From positions 1 through 64,000 of the forward strand of contig NZ_UUPU01000084.1 of assembly GCF_900591205.1 (NCBI RefSeq): a stretch of 64,000 nucleotides of DNA. Reading direction: 5' to 3'. The notes under the pieces were generated by a model. That model made no database searches. It was not told the origin of the DNA and saw nothing but the letters and a program-made list of their open reading frames with translations. Shown one piece after another: positions 41,215-50,143 of the stretch. Positions within the stretch are counted from its first letter, which is position 1, and each line of letters begins with the position of its first letter. The position numbers and the translations under genes are program-made. Source of the DNA: Pseudomonas viridiflava (GTDB lineage Bacteria; Pseudomonadota; Gammaproteobacteria; Pseudomonadales; Pseudomonadaceae).

Positions 41215-41925
41215 ATGACCCAAGCGTTAATCGAACTGCACGACCTGGGCTTCAACTGGCCCGGTCACCCACAGTTACTGGACATCCCCGCGTTCCGCCT
41301 GGGCGCCGGGGAAACCCTGTTTCTCAAGGGCCCGAGCGGCAGTGGCAAAACCACCTTGCTCGGCCTGCTGGGCGGCGTGCAGAAGCCCAGCCGTGGCAGC
41401 ATTCGCCTGCTCGGCCAGGAGCTGACCGAACTCTCGGCCGGCGCCCGCGACCGCTTTCGCGTCGACCACACCGGCTATATTTTCCAGCAGTTCAACCTGC
41501 TGCCGTTCCTGTCGGTGCGCGAGAACGTCGAGTTGCCTTGCCACTTTTCCAAACTGCGTGCGCAACGGGCCGTCCAGCGCCACGGCAGCGTCGAGCAGGC
41601 CGCCGCGACCTTGCTCGCGCATTTGGGCCTCAAGGATAAAGACCTGCTGGAGCGCCGCGCCGACTCGCTGTCCATCGGCCAACAGCAACGGGTGGCCGCC
41701 GCCCGTGCGTTGATCGGCCAACCGGAATTGGTAATCGCCGACGAACCCACTTCGGCCTTGGACTACGACGCCCGCGAGGCTTTCATTCAACTGTTGTTCG
41801 CCGAATGCCGCGAAGCTGGCGCCAGCCTGTTGTTTGTCAGCCATGACCAGAGCCTGGCGCCGCTGTTCGACCGCAACCTGTCGCTGGCCGAACTCAACCG
41901 CGCCGCCACGCCCGCAGAGGTTTGA
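41215..41925 (+). CDS. ABC transporter ATPase (MacB/LolD type)
   Basis: A 236-residue ATPase with Walker A GPSGSGKTT (about residue 39), signature LSIGQQQRVAAARALI, and Walker B LVIADEPTSALD. It belongs to the group that couples to MacB/LolC-like permeases, here the next gene, and would power export or movement of a substrate across the inner membrane. With the zinc-induced neighbours it probably acts in zinc homeostasis, though the substrate is not shown by the sequence. Confidence 0.9.
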   Translation: MTQALIELHDLGFNWPGHPQLLDIPAFRLGAGETLFLKGPSGSGKTTLLGLLGGVQKPSRGSIRLLGQELTELSAGARDRFRVDHTGYIFQQFNLLPFLSVRENVELPCHFSKLRAQRAVQRHGSVEQAAATLLAHLGLKDKDLLERRADSLSIGQQQRVAAARALIGQPELVIADEPTSALDYDAREAFIQLLFAECREAGASLLFVSHDQSLAPLFDRNLSLAELNRAATPAEV

Positions 41926-41926
41926 G

Positions 41927-43192
41927 ATGTATTTGTTTCGTCTAGCCATGGCCAGCCTGGCTAACCGCCGCTTTACCGCGATCCTCACGGCTTTCGCCAT
42001 CGCGCTTTCAGTCTGCTTGTTGCTCGCCGTAGAGCGCGTGCGCGTTGAGGCGCGCAACAGTTTCGCCAGCACCATCAGCGGCACCGACCTGATCGTCGGC
42101 GCACGTTCGGGCTCGGTCAACCTGCTGCTGTACTCGGTGTTTCGCATCGGCAACGCCACCAACAACATACGCTGGGACAGCTTCGAGCACTTCGCCGCCA
42201 GCCCGCAGGTGAAATGGGCGATTCCGATTTCCCTCGGCGACTCCCACCGCGGCTACCGTGTGATGGGCACCAACCAATCCTACTTCGAGCACTACCAGTA
42301 CGGCCGCAAACAGAACCTCGAACTGGCCAGCGGCCGCGCTTTCGCCACCGACCCGTTTGAAGTAGTGCTCGGCGCCGAAGTGGCCGACGCGCTGCACTAC
42401 AAGCTCGGCGACAAGCTGGTACTGGCCCACGGTGTGGCGGTGGTCAGCCTGGTGAAACACGATGACAAACCGTTCACCGTGGTTGGCATCCTCAAGCGCA
42501 CCGGCACCCCGGTGGACCGCACGCTGCACATCAGCCTCGGCGGTATGGAGGCGATTCATATCGACTGGCACAACGGCGTGCCGGCCCAGGGCAAAGGCCG
42601 TATCAGCGCCGATCAGGCACGCAATATGGACCTCACCCCGCAGGCCATCACTGCGTTTATGCTCGGCTTGAACAACAAGATTTCCACCTTCGCCCTGCAA
42701 CGCGAGATCAATGAGTTCCGTGGCGAGCCGATGCTGGCGATCCTGCCCGGCGTGGCGCTGCAAGAGCTGTGGAGCATGATGGGCACCGCCGAAAAAGCGC
42801 TGTTCGTGATTTCGCTGTTCGTGGTGTTGACCGGCCTGATCGGCATGCTCACCGCGATCCTCACCAGCCTCAACGAGCGCCGCCGCGAAATGGCTATCTT
42901 GCGCTCGGTGGGCGCACGGCCGTGGCACATCGCAACCCTGCTGATCTTCGAAGCCTTCGCCCTGGCGTTGTCCGGCGTAGTCGCAGGCGTGGGCCTGCTG
43001 TATGTGTGCATCGCCGCGTCACGCGGTTACCTGCAGGCCAATTACGGCCTGGACCTGCCGATGTCGTGGCCCAGCGAATATGAATGGACCTTGCTCGCCG
43101 GTATCCTGGCCGCAGCGCTGTTGATGGGCAGCGTGCCCGCGTGGCGCGCCTACCGACAATCCCTGGCCGATGGCCTGTCGATACGTTTATGA
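41927..43192 (+). CDS. FtsX/MacB-like ABC permease
   Basis: A 421-residue permease. It begins MYLFRLAMASLANRRFTAILTAFAIALS, an amphipathic start and first membrane segment, then a long periplasmic domain (GTDLIVGARSGSVNLLLYS, GDKLVLAHGVAVVSL), then three membrane segments toward the C-terminus (LFVISLFVVLTGLIGMLTAIL, LLIFEAFALALSGVVAGVGLL, LLAGILAAALLMGSVPAW). This is the FtsX/MacB layout. Its start is the first ATG after the ATPase stop (1 base apart), and its stop overlaps a possible start of the next gene. Confidence 0.9.
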   Translation: MYLFRLAMASLANRRFTAILTAFAIALSVCLLLAVERVRVEARNSFASTISGTDLIVGARSGSVNLLLYSVFRIGNATNNIRWDSFEHFAASPQVKWAIPISLGDSHRGYRVMGTNQSYFEHYQYGRKQNLELASGRAFATDPFEVVLGAEVADALHYKLGDKLVLAHGVAVVSLVKHDDKPFTVVGILKRTGTPVDRTLHISLGGMEAIHIDWHNGVPAQGKGRISADQARNMDLTPQAITAFMLGLNNKISTFALQREINEFRGEPMLAILPGVALQELWSMMGTAEKALFVISLFVVLTGLIGMLTAILTSLNERRREMAILRSVGARPWHIATLLIFEAFALALSGVVAGVGLLYVCIAASRGYLQANYGLDLPMSWPSEYEWTLLAGILAAALLMGSVPAWRAYRQSLADGLSIRL

Positions 43193-43203
43193 GGAAGGCT
43201 TCG

Positions 43204-43725
43204 ATGCGTCGCGCTCTGTTTGCGTTATTGCTGCTGCTGGCGGTGCCCGTCTGGGCCGAGGAGCAGCCCAAGGACTTGTCCTGGCAGGAGATGATCCCGC
43301 CGGACGCGCCGCCGGAAATCCCCAATATGAAGCCGCTGCACGACCTGTCGAACATGGCCGATGCCATGTCCGTCGAGTCGGCGCCAGCGGCCAAGCAGGA
43401 CCTGCCCAACGCACCGGTGGTGCAGAGCCTGGACGGCCAGCACATCCGCCTGCCGGGGTACATCGTGCCGCTGGAAGTCAGCGAAGAGGGGCGCACCACC
43501 GAGTTTCTGCTGGTGCCGTATTTCGGCGCGTGCATCCATGTGCCGCCGCCGCCGTCGAACCAGATCGTGCATGTGAAAAGCGAAGTCGGCGTGAAGCTCG
43601 ACGAGCTGTATCAGCCGTATTGGATCGAGGGCGCGATGCAGGTCAAACCGTCCAGCAGCGAACTGGCCGACGCCGGTTACCAGATGGATGCCGAGAAGAT
43701 TTACATCTACGAACTGCCGGAATAG
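43204..43725 (+). CDS. DUF3299 family exported protein
   Basis: A 173-residue protein with signal peptide (MRRALFALLLLLAVPVWA) and the DUF3299 core LDGQHIRLPGYIVPLEVSEEGRTTEFLLVPYFGACIHVPPPPSNQIV. The ACIHVPPPPSNQ segment is a family signature of unknown function. It closes the zinc-responsive operon. The start at 43204 has a GGAAGG ribosome site; an ATG at 43189 overlaps the permease stop and is possible. Confidence 0.85.
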   Translation: MRRALFALLLLLAVPVWAEEQPKDLSWQEMIPPDAPPEIPNMKPLHDLSNMADAMSVESAPAAKQDLPNAPVVQSLDGQHIRLPGYIVPLEVSEEGRTTEFLLVPYFGACIHVPPPPSNQIVHVKSEVGVKLDELYQPYWIEGAMQVKPSSSELADAGYQMDAEKIYIYELPE

Positions 43726-43753
43726 CCCTGCTCAAGGACACTGAAGACCCCAT

Positions 43754-43775
43754 GTGGGAGCAAGCCCGCTCCCAC
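43754..43775. repeat. Short REP-like palindrome
   Basis: GTGGGAGC-aagcc-CGCTCCCAC, a compact single unit of the family that recurs through the window, downstream of the zinc operon. Confidence 0.7.
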
Positions 43776-43802
43776 AGTTTTTGATCCGTGTTTACCCTTT
43801 CA

Positions 43803-43816
43803 TTGAGCTGAATCAA
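43803..43816 (+). promoter_or_regulatory. Anr/Fnr-like box before oprG
   Basis: TTGAGCTGAATCAA fits TTGAT-N4-ATCAA with one mismatch. In P. aeruginosa, OprG expression is known to depend on Anr. The site lies 64 bases before the oprG ATG, a position suitable for activation. Confidence 0.7.
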
Positions 43817-43879
43817 AAGATCGAGCGGAACGATCTTTACCATTGGACGTACAACTTTTAACGTCCTTTTGGAGCTCCC

Positions 43880-44578
43880 ATGAACAAGTCTCTGCTCGGC
43901 GCGTCCCTCTTCGCGCTCGCCCTCGCCGCCCCGGTCGCCCACGCTCACGAAGCAGGCGACATTCTGGTTCGCGCCGGTGCAATCACCGTGAACCCGAAAG
44001 CCGACAGCGGCCACGTGAAGGTTGACCAGGGCCCATTGGCGGGCGCCAACCTGGGCGGCAAGGCGACCATGAGCAGCGACACCCAACTGGGCCTCAACTT
44101 CGCCTACATGCTGACCAACCACGTGGGTATCGAACTGTTGGCCGCCACGCCGTTCGAGCACGACGTGAAAATCAAGGGCACTGCACTGGGCGCCGCCAAC
44201 GGCAAGCTCGGCACCCTGAAACACCTGCCGCCGACCCTGAGCGTCGTGTACTACCCGCTGGACAACAAGTCCGCCTTCCAGCCGTATGTCGGCGCTGGCA
44301 TCAACTACACCTGGATCTATGACGAACACGTCGGCAGCCGCGCACAGGGCGCAGGCTTCAGCAACTTCAAGGCTGAGAACTCCTGGGGCTGGGCCGCGCA
44401 GATCGGCGCCGACTACATGATCAACGACAAGTGGATGATCAACGCCCAGGCGCGCTACATCGACATCAGCACCAAGGCCACCGTGGACAACAATGCGTTG
44501 GGCCAGGGCACTCGCGCCAAGGTCAATGTGGACGTGGACCCGATGGTTTACATGGTGGGTATCGGCTACAAGTTCTAA
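43880..44578 (+). CDS. oprG: OmpW-family outer membrane protein OprG
   Basis: A 232-residue outer-membrane beta-barrel. Signal peptide MNKSLLGASLFALALAAPVAHA; then EAGDILVRAGAITVNPKADSG, QLGLNFAYMLTNHVGIELLAATPFEH, and a C-terminal strand ending VYMVGIGYKF with the terminal aromatic residue needed for barrel assembly. OmpW/OprG form an eight-stranded barrel linked to small hydrophobic or amino-acid uptake and to low-oxygen growth. The Anr-like box supports this identity. Confidence 0.93.
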   Translation: MNKSLLGASLFALALAAPVAHAHEAGDILVRAGAITVNPKADSGHVKVDQGPLAGANLGGKATMSSDTQLGLNFAYMLTNHVGIELLAATPFEHDVKIKGTALGAANGKLGTLKHLPPTLSVVYYPLDNKSAFQPYVGAGINYTWIYDEHVGSRAQGAGFSNFKAENSWGWAAQIGADYMINDKWMINAQARYIDISTKATVDNNALGQGTRAKVNVDVDPMVYMVGIGYKF

Positions 44579-44593
44579 GCAACACGCAATTAC

Positions 44594-44719
44594 AAATGTG
44601 GGAGCCGGCGCGTGTGGGAGCTGGCTTGCCTGCGATAGCATCGCCTCGGTGCAACTGAAAGACCGAGGTGCCTATATCGCGGGCAAGCCCGGCTCCCACA
44701 CACGCCCGCTCCCACATTT
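44594..44719. repeat. Compound REP palindrome between convergent genes
   Basis: An outer pair AAATGTGGGAGC...CTCCCACATTT encloses an inner GTGGGAGCTGGCTTGCC doublet, giving nested palindromes of about 125 bases between oprG and the reductase gene. Confidence 0.85.
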
Positions 44720-44733
44720 TGTTTTGTGTTGGG

Positions 44734-45618
44734 TCAGCTGTGGCGGTAGAACCGGTCCAGCAACGCCGGTAACCCCGCCCGCCACGCCCGTGGCTTGATG
44801 CCAAAGGTGTGGAGGATTTTCTTGCAGGCGAGCACCGCGTGTTGCGGTTCTTCGCCGGCATCCGGCCGGGCCGCGTGGGCCTGGGCGGTGGGGGATTCGA
44901 TCGCCAGCGGGTGAAAGTTGCGCGCTTCGGTGAGGATCGCCTGGCCCAGCGCCAACGGTGTGGTCGCCTCATGCCCGGCGTAGTGGTACGTGCCCCACAG
45001 CGGCGCCGCGCAATCGAGTTGCTTGAGCACCGAGATGATCACCCGCGCCGCATCGTCCACCGGGGTCGGGTTGCCGCGCCGGTCGTCGGCCATCAGCAAT
45101 TCATCCGGTTTCTCGGCCCGCGCCAGGAAGCGCCCAAGGGTGCCGTCGGCGCTGTCATCCAGCAGCCAGCCAAAACGCAGCAGCACATGTTGCGGGCAGG
45201 TAGCGCGCACGCTTTGCTCGATGCGCCACAACGCCTGGCCACGCAGGCCCAGAGGCACCGGCTCGTCTTTTTCGCTGTAGGCGGTGGCGCGGGAGCCATC
45301 GAACACGCGGTAGCTGGACGGTTGCAGCAAGGTAATGTTGTGGTGCTGACACAATTCGGCCAGGCGTTCGATGGCGAACTCCTGGGCGGCCAAGCGGGTT
45401 TCGCTGACTGCTTCGGCCTGGAACCAGTCGAAATAGTAGGCGAGGTTGATCAACGCATCGGGACGAGTGTCGTCGAGCAATTGGGTGAGGCTCGCGGCAT
45501 CCCAGCCGTCTTGGGGCGGTTTGGGTGCGAGGAAACCAATGTCTTCCTCTGCACCAAGGCGAATCAGCGCCTGCCCGAGGGCATTCCCGCCGCCCAGTAA
45601 CATAAGGCGCATTCGCAT
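44734..45618 (-). CDS. RmlD-like NAD-dependent sugar-nucleotide-binding protein
   Basis: A 294-residue short-chain dehydrogenase/epimerase-type protein of the RmlD_sub_bind group. It begins MRMRLMLLGGGNALGQALIRLG, with a Rossmann glycine pattern, then DALINLAYYFDWFQAEAVSETRLAAQEFAIERLAELCQ, and a C-terminal half typical of RmlD-like enzymes. True RmlD reduces dTDP-4-keto-rhamnose; here no other rhamnose genes are present, so the substrate is open. The start is the first ATG after non-coding sequence (MRMRLM). It is divergent from the helicase gene. Confidence 0.7.
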   Translation of the reverse strand: MRMRLMLLGGGNALGQALIRLGAEEDIGFLAPKPPQDGWDAASLTQLLDDTRPDALINLAYYFDWFQAEAVSETRLAAQEFAIERLAELCQHHNITLLQPSSYRVFDGSRATAYSEKDEPVPLGLRGQALWRIEQSVRATCPQHVLLRFGWLLDDSADGTLGRFLARAEKPDELLMADDRRGNPTPVDDAARVIISVLKQLDCAAPLWGTYHYAGHEATTPLALGQAILTEARNFHPLAIESPTAQAHAARPDAGEEPQHAVLACKKILHTFGIKPRAWRAGLPALLDRFYRHS

Positions 45619-45784
45619 AGATTGAGCAGGCCCGGTCTGTTTGGAACGATGGTTATGATCGGCAAGCCTGTGAGCCTTGCCGTAGTTTGTTGCCAGAATC
45701 GTTGCATTTTGCGGGTTTGTAGCGCAACCGTCACTTATAAAGTGCGGGCTTGCAACTTGGCTCGGCGGGTCGCATATAAGGTTT

Positions 45785-48700
45785 ATGAACCTTCCCGAAT
45801 CAACCGACACGGTATTGGACGGTTTTCACCCCGCCGTCAGCGCCTGGTTCCGCAGCACCTTTCCCGCGGTGACCGGCGCCCAGGCCCAGGCGTGGCCGCT
45901 GATCCGCCAGCGCTGTTCGACGCTGATCGCCGCGCCCACCGGCTCCGGCAAGACCCTGACAGCGTTCCTGGCGGTGCTGGATGAACTGGTCCACCAGGGC
46001 CTGGCCAACGGCGGGCAACTGCCGGATGAGACGCTGGTGGTTTATGTGTCGCCGCTCAAGGCGCTGTCCAACGATATCCAGATCAACCTGCAAAACCCGC
46101 TGGCGGGCATCGCCGAGCAATTGCAGGCGCTGGGCTTGCCGCCGTTGGTGATCCGCACCGCCGTGCGCACCGGTGATACCCCGCAAAAAGACCGCGCCCA
46201 GATGCGCAAGCGTGCGCCGCATATCCTGGTAACCACTCCGGAATCGCTTTATGTACTGCTGGGCTCCGATTCCGGCCGGCAAATGCTGGCCAGCACGCGC
46301 ACGGTGATCGTCGATGAAATCCACGCCATCGCCGCCGGTAAACGCGGCAGCCACCTGGCCTTGAGCCTGGAGCGCTTGCAAGGCTTGTGCGCCGAGCCGC
46401 TGACCCGCATCGGTCTGTCGGCCACGCAAAATCCGATCGAGGCGGTGTCGCGCTTTTTGGTCGGAACTGGCCGAACCTGCGCCATTGTCGATATCGGCCA
46501 CGCCCGCCCCCGCGACCTGGACATCGAAGTGCCACCGGTGCCGCTGTCGGCAGTGATGGCCAACGACGTGTGGGAGTTGGTCTACGACCGCCTCGCCGAG
46601 TTGGCCCGCGCACACCGCACCACCCTGGTTTTCGTCAACACCCGGCGCCTGGCCGAGCGCCTGGCGCGGCACCTGAGCGAGCGCCTGGGCAAGACCGCCG
46701 TGGCCGCCCACCACGGCAGCCTGGCCAAGGAGCTGCGCCTGGACGCCGAGCAACGGCTCAAGGCTGGCGAGCTGCAAGTGCTGATCGCCACGGCGTCGCT
46801 GGAGCTGGGGATTGATATCGGCGATGTCGACCTGGTGTGCCAGATCGGCTCGCCCGGGTCGATCAATGGCTTCCTGCAAAGGGTCGGCCGCTCCGGGCAC
46901 CAGGTCGGCGGCACGCCCAAAGGGCGCCTGTTCGCCACCACCCGCGATGACCTGATCGAATGCGCCGCCCTGCTTGACTGCGTGCGTCGGGGGGAGCTGG
47001 ACACCTTGCACATACCGGTCGCGCCGCTGGACGTGCTGGCCCAGCAGATCATCGCCGAAGTCAGCGCCCAGCAATGGTCGGAACCGGCGCTGCTGAAGCT
47101 TATCCAACGCGCCGCGCCCTATGCCGACCTCGATCAACGCCACTACCAGGCACTCCTGCAAATGCTCGCTGACGGCTACAACGGGCGTCAGGGCATCCGC
47201 AGCGCCTACCTGCACCGCGACGCCGTGACCCACACCCTGCGCGGTCGCCGTGGCGCCAGGCTGACGGCGGTGACCAGCGGTGGCACCATCCCCGATAACG
47301 CCGACTACAGCGTGCTGCTGGAGCCCCAAGCCCTGAATATCGGCAGCGTCAACGAAGACTTTGCGGTGGAAAGCATCGCCGGGGATATCTTCCAGCTCGG
47401 CAATACCTCCTATCGAATCCTGCGGGTCGAGGCCGGCAAAGTGCGGGTCGAGGACGCCCACGGTCAGCCACCGACCATTCCCTTCTGGCTGGGCGAAGCG
47501 CCGGGGCGCAGCAACGAATTGTCAGCGGCCGTGGCGCGGTTTCAGGGGCACCTGGATGCCCTGCTCAGCGCCAGCCCCGGTGACGTGCAACCGGCCCTCG
47601 ACTGGCTCACCGCGACTCTGGGCCTGAACCGCGCCAGCGCCGAACAGATCCTCGATTACCTGGCCCGTACGCGCCTGGCCCTGAGCGCCTTGCCGTCGCA
47701 GGACACGTTGATCATGGAGCGCTTTTTCGACGCGTCAGGCGGCACCCAACTGATCATCCACACCCCGTTCGGCAGCCGCATCAACCGCGCCTGGGGCCTG
47801 GCCCTGCGCAAGCGTTTTTGCCGCACGTTCAATTTCGAATTGCAGGCGGCGGCGAGTGAGAATGCGATCGTGCTGTCGCTGTCCACCAGCCACAGTTTCG
47901 AGCTGGATGAGGTGTGGCGCTATCTCAACAGCCACAGCGCCGAACACATCCTGATCCAGGCGGTGCTGGATGCGCCGTTGTTCGGCGTGCGCTGGCGCTG
48001 GAATGCCGGTGTGGCCCTGGCATTGCCGCGTTATACCGGCGGGCGCAAGGTGGCGCCGCAGATCCAGCGCATGAAAAGCGAAGACCTGATCGCCAGTGTG
48101 TTCCCCGACCAGATCGCCTGCCTGGAAAACCTCGCCGGCGAGCGCGAAGTGCCCGAGCACCCACTGGTGGAACAAACCCTCGACGACTGCCTGCACGAAG
48201 CCATGGACAGCACCGGCTGGCTGGCCCTGCTGCGGCGCATGGAGGCTGGCGACGTGCGCCTGATCAGCCGCGACCTGCCCGCGCCCTCGCCCATGGCTGC
48301 AGAAATTCTCAGCGCACGCCCCTACACCTTTCTTGACGATGCCCCGCTGGAAGAGCGCCGCACCCAGGCCGTGCTCAACCGGCGCTGGAGCGACCCGCGC
48401 AGCACCGACGACCTCGGTGCGCTGGATGCCGAGGCCATCGCCGGTGTACGCGAAGAAGCCTGGCCGACCCCGAACGGCCTGGACGAAATGCATGAGGCGT
48501 TGATGAGCCTAGCCTGCATCGCAGGCAGCGAAGCCACGCCCCAATGGGCCGAGTGGCTGCACTCCTTGGCCAAAGGTGGGCGCGCCTATCAATTGAGTAA
48601 CGGCCTGTGGGTGGCGGTGGAGCGCTTGAGTTGTTGGCAGGCGATCTATGCCCATAACTTGCCGCTGTTGCCGGGTTTCGATGAGCCGTGGACCTATGAT

Positions 48701-50032
48701 GAGGCACTGGCGGAGGTGTTGCGTGCGCGTCTGGGTGGCTTCGGCCCGCTGAGCCTGATCCAGATCGCCGCGCCCCTGGCGCTGCCGGTCGCCGATATCA
48801 GCCAGGCACTGGCGCGTCTGGAGCAGGAAGGCTACGTGCTGCGCGGCCATTTCAGCCCCGGTGCCACTGACGAACAATGGTGCGAACGCCACCTGCTGGC
48901 GCGTATTCATCGCTACACGGTCAAGCGTCTGCGCCGCGAGATCGAGCCGGTGGCGTTGCAGGATTTCATGCGCTTTCTGTTCGACTGGCAGCACCTGTCC
49001 GACGGCACCCGTGGCCAGGGCAGCGCGATGCTGGCGCAGATCGTCGCGCAGTTCGAAGGCTATGCCGCCGCCACGTCCGCCTGGGACAGTGACTTGCTCA
49101 GTGCGCGGCTCAAGGATTACTCATTCACCTGGCTCGACGAGTTGTGCCGCAGCGGCAAACTGGTGTGGACGCGCTTGAGCAACAAAGCCGGCGCGATGGC
49201 ATTGCGCAGTACGCCGGTGGTGTTGCTGCCACGCAGCCAAGTGCCACTGTGGAGCGGGCTGACCGAACTCACCGACAGCACCACGCTCTCGCCCAAGGCG
49301 CAAAAAGTCCACTTGGCCCTGCGCGAGCAGGGCGCGCTGTTTTTTGATGAGCTGGCACACGAAGCCCATCTGCTGCGCAGCGAACTGGAAACCGCCTTGC
49401 AGGAACTGGTGGGCGCAGGCTTAGTGAATGCCGACAGCTTTGCCGGCCTGCGCGCCCTGACCACGCCCGCCAGCAAACGCCAGGCGCGCAGCAGCCGGCG
49501 CGGGCGTGGTGCGTTTATCGGCGGTATGGACGATGCCGGGCGCTGGGCCCTGGTGCGCCGCTCGCCAACCGCCGCAGGCGCGCATTCGGCCGAAACCCTG
49601 GAGCATGTGGCGATGACCCTGCTGCGCCGCTACGGCGTGGTGTTCTGGCGCTTGCTGGAGCGGGAGGCGGATTGGTTGCCAAGTTGGCGCGAGTTACTGC
49701 GTACGTTCCATCGTCTGGAAGCGCGGGGAGAAATTCGCGGAGGGCGTTTTGTGAGTGGCCTGGCCGGTGAACAGTTTGCCTTGCCCGAGGCGATCCCGTT
49801 GCTGCGCGAGGTGCGGCGCAGGCCGCATGACGGGAGTTTGATTGCGGTGTGTGGGGCGGATCCGCTGAACCTGGTGGGCACCTTGTTACCAGGCAACAAG
49901 GTGCCGGCGGTGAGTGGTAACCGGATTGTTTACCGCGATGGATTGCCGGCAGCGGTGAGTGTGGCGGGCAAGCAGCAGGTGTTGCTGGAGGTGGATCAGC
50001 AGGCGGTGCAGGAGAAGTTGATCCGGCATTGA
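45785..50032 (+). CDS. lhr: Lhr-family superfamily 2 DNA helicase
   Basis: A 1415-residue SF2 helicase. The first ~430 residues form the motor: Walker A APTGSGKTLTA, DEAD-like box VDEIHAI, motif III SATQNP, VFVNTRRLAERLA, and motif VI QRVGRSGHQVGG. The middle carries the Lhr core (winged-helix and beta-barrel parts, LRVEAGKVRVEDAHGQ, HTPFGSRINRAWGLAL) and a long C-terminal extension of the kind seen in bacterial Lhr of about 1400-1500 aa. Lhr proteins are DNA helicases proposed to act in repair. It stands alone, divergent from the reductase-like gene, with a GCAACT-rich upstream region. Confidence 0.93.
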   Translation: MNLPESTDTVLDGFHPAVSAWFRSTFPAVTGAQAQAWPLIRQRCSTLIAAPTGSGKTLTAFLAVLDELVHQGLANGGQLPDETLVVYVSPLKALSNDIQINLQNPLAGIAEQLQALGLPPLVIRTAVRTGDTPQKDRAQMRKRAPHILVTTPESLYVLLGSDSGRQMLASTRTVIVDEIHAIAAGKRGSHLALSLERLQGLCAEPLTRIGLSATQNPIEAVSRFLVGTGRTCAIVDIGHARPRDLDIEVPPVPLSAVMANDVWELVYDRLAELARAHRTTLVFVNTRRLAERLARHLSERLGKTAVAAHHGSLAKELRLDAEQRLKAGELQVLIATASLELGIDIGDVDLVCQIGSPGSINGFLQRVGRSGHQVGGTPKGRLFATTRDDLIECAALLDCVRRGELDTLHIPVAPLDVLAQQIIAEVSAQQWSEPALLKLIQRAAPYADLDQRHYQALLQMLADGYNGRQGIRSAYLHRDAVTHTLRGRRGARLTAVTSGGTIPDNADYSVLLEPQALNIGSVNEDFAVESIAGDIFQLGNTSYRILRVEAGKVRVEDAHGQPPTIPFWLGEAPGRSNELSAAVARFQGHLDALLSASPGDVQPALDWLTATLGLNRASAEQILDYLARTRLALSALPSQDTLIMERFFDASGGTQLIIHTPFGSRINRAWGLALRKRFCRTFNFELQAAASENAIVLSLSTSHSFELDEVWRYLNSHSAEHILIQAVLDAPLFGVRWRWNAGVALALPRYTGGRKVAPQIQRMKSEDLIASVFPDQIACLENLAGEREVPEHPLVEQTLDDCLHEAMDSTGWLALLRRMEAGDVRLISRDLPAPSPMAAEILSARPYTFLDDAPLEERRTQAVLNRRWSDPRSTDDLGALDAEAIAGVREEAWPTPNGLDEMHEALMSLACIAGSEATPQWAEWLHSLAKGGRAYQLSNGLWVAVERLSCWQAIYAHNLPLLPGFDEPWTYDEALAEVLRARLGGFGPLSLIQIAAPLALPVADISQALARLEQEGYVLRGHFSPGATDEQWCERHLLARIHRYTVKRLRREIEPVALQDFMRFLFDWQHLSDGTRGQGSAMLAQIVAQFEGYAAATSAWDSDLLSARLKDYSFTWLDELCRSGKLVWTRLSNKAGAMALRSTPVVLLPRSQVPLWSGLTELTDSTTLSPKAQKVHLALREQGALFFDELAHEAHLLRSELETALQELVGAGLVNADSFAGLRALTTPASKRQARSSRRGRGAFIGGMDDAGRWALVRRSPTAAGAHSAETLEHVAMTLLRRYGVVFWRLLEREADWLPSWRELLRTFHRLEARGEIRGGRFVSGLAGEQFALPEAIPLLREVRRRPHDGSLIAVCGADPLNLVGTLLPGNKVPAVSGNRIVYRDGLPAAVSVAGKQQVLLEVDQQAVQEKLIRH

Positions 50033-50053
50033 GAAGGAGGTGACGCAGGGCGC

Positions 50054-50129
50054 CATCGCGGGCAAGCCAGCTCCCCCATTTGATCGGGCTCACACAGTCA
50101 AAATGTGGGAGCCGGGCTTGCCCGCGATG
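50054..50129. repeat. REP-type palindrome between lhr and the channel gene
   Basis: CATCGCGGGCAAGCC-GCTCC and its inverse, between convergent stops. Confidence 0.8.
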
Positions 50130-50143
50130 AGGCCGCCCTGGAA

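Noticed and set aside
44594..44719. Reading the repeated GTGGGAGC palindromes as insertion sequences
   Set aside because: They carry no transposase and are short intergenic palindromes; they fit the REP/REPIN class.
45800..47461. A 553-codon open frame antisense to the lhr helicase
   Set aside because: Its composition (Arg/Gln/His-rich) is that of a shadow frame, and the sense frame has all helicase motifs.
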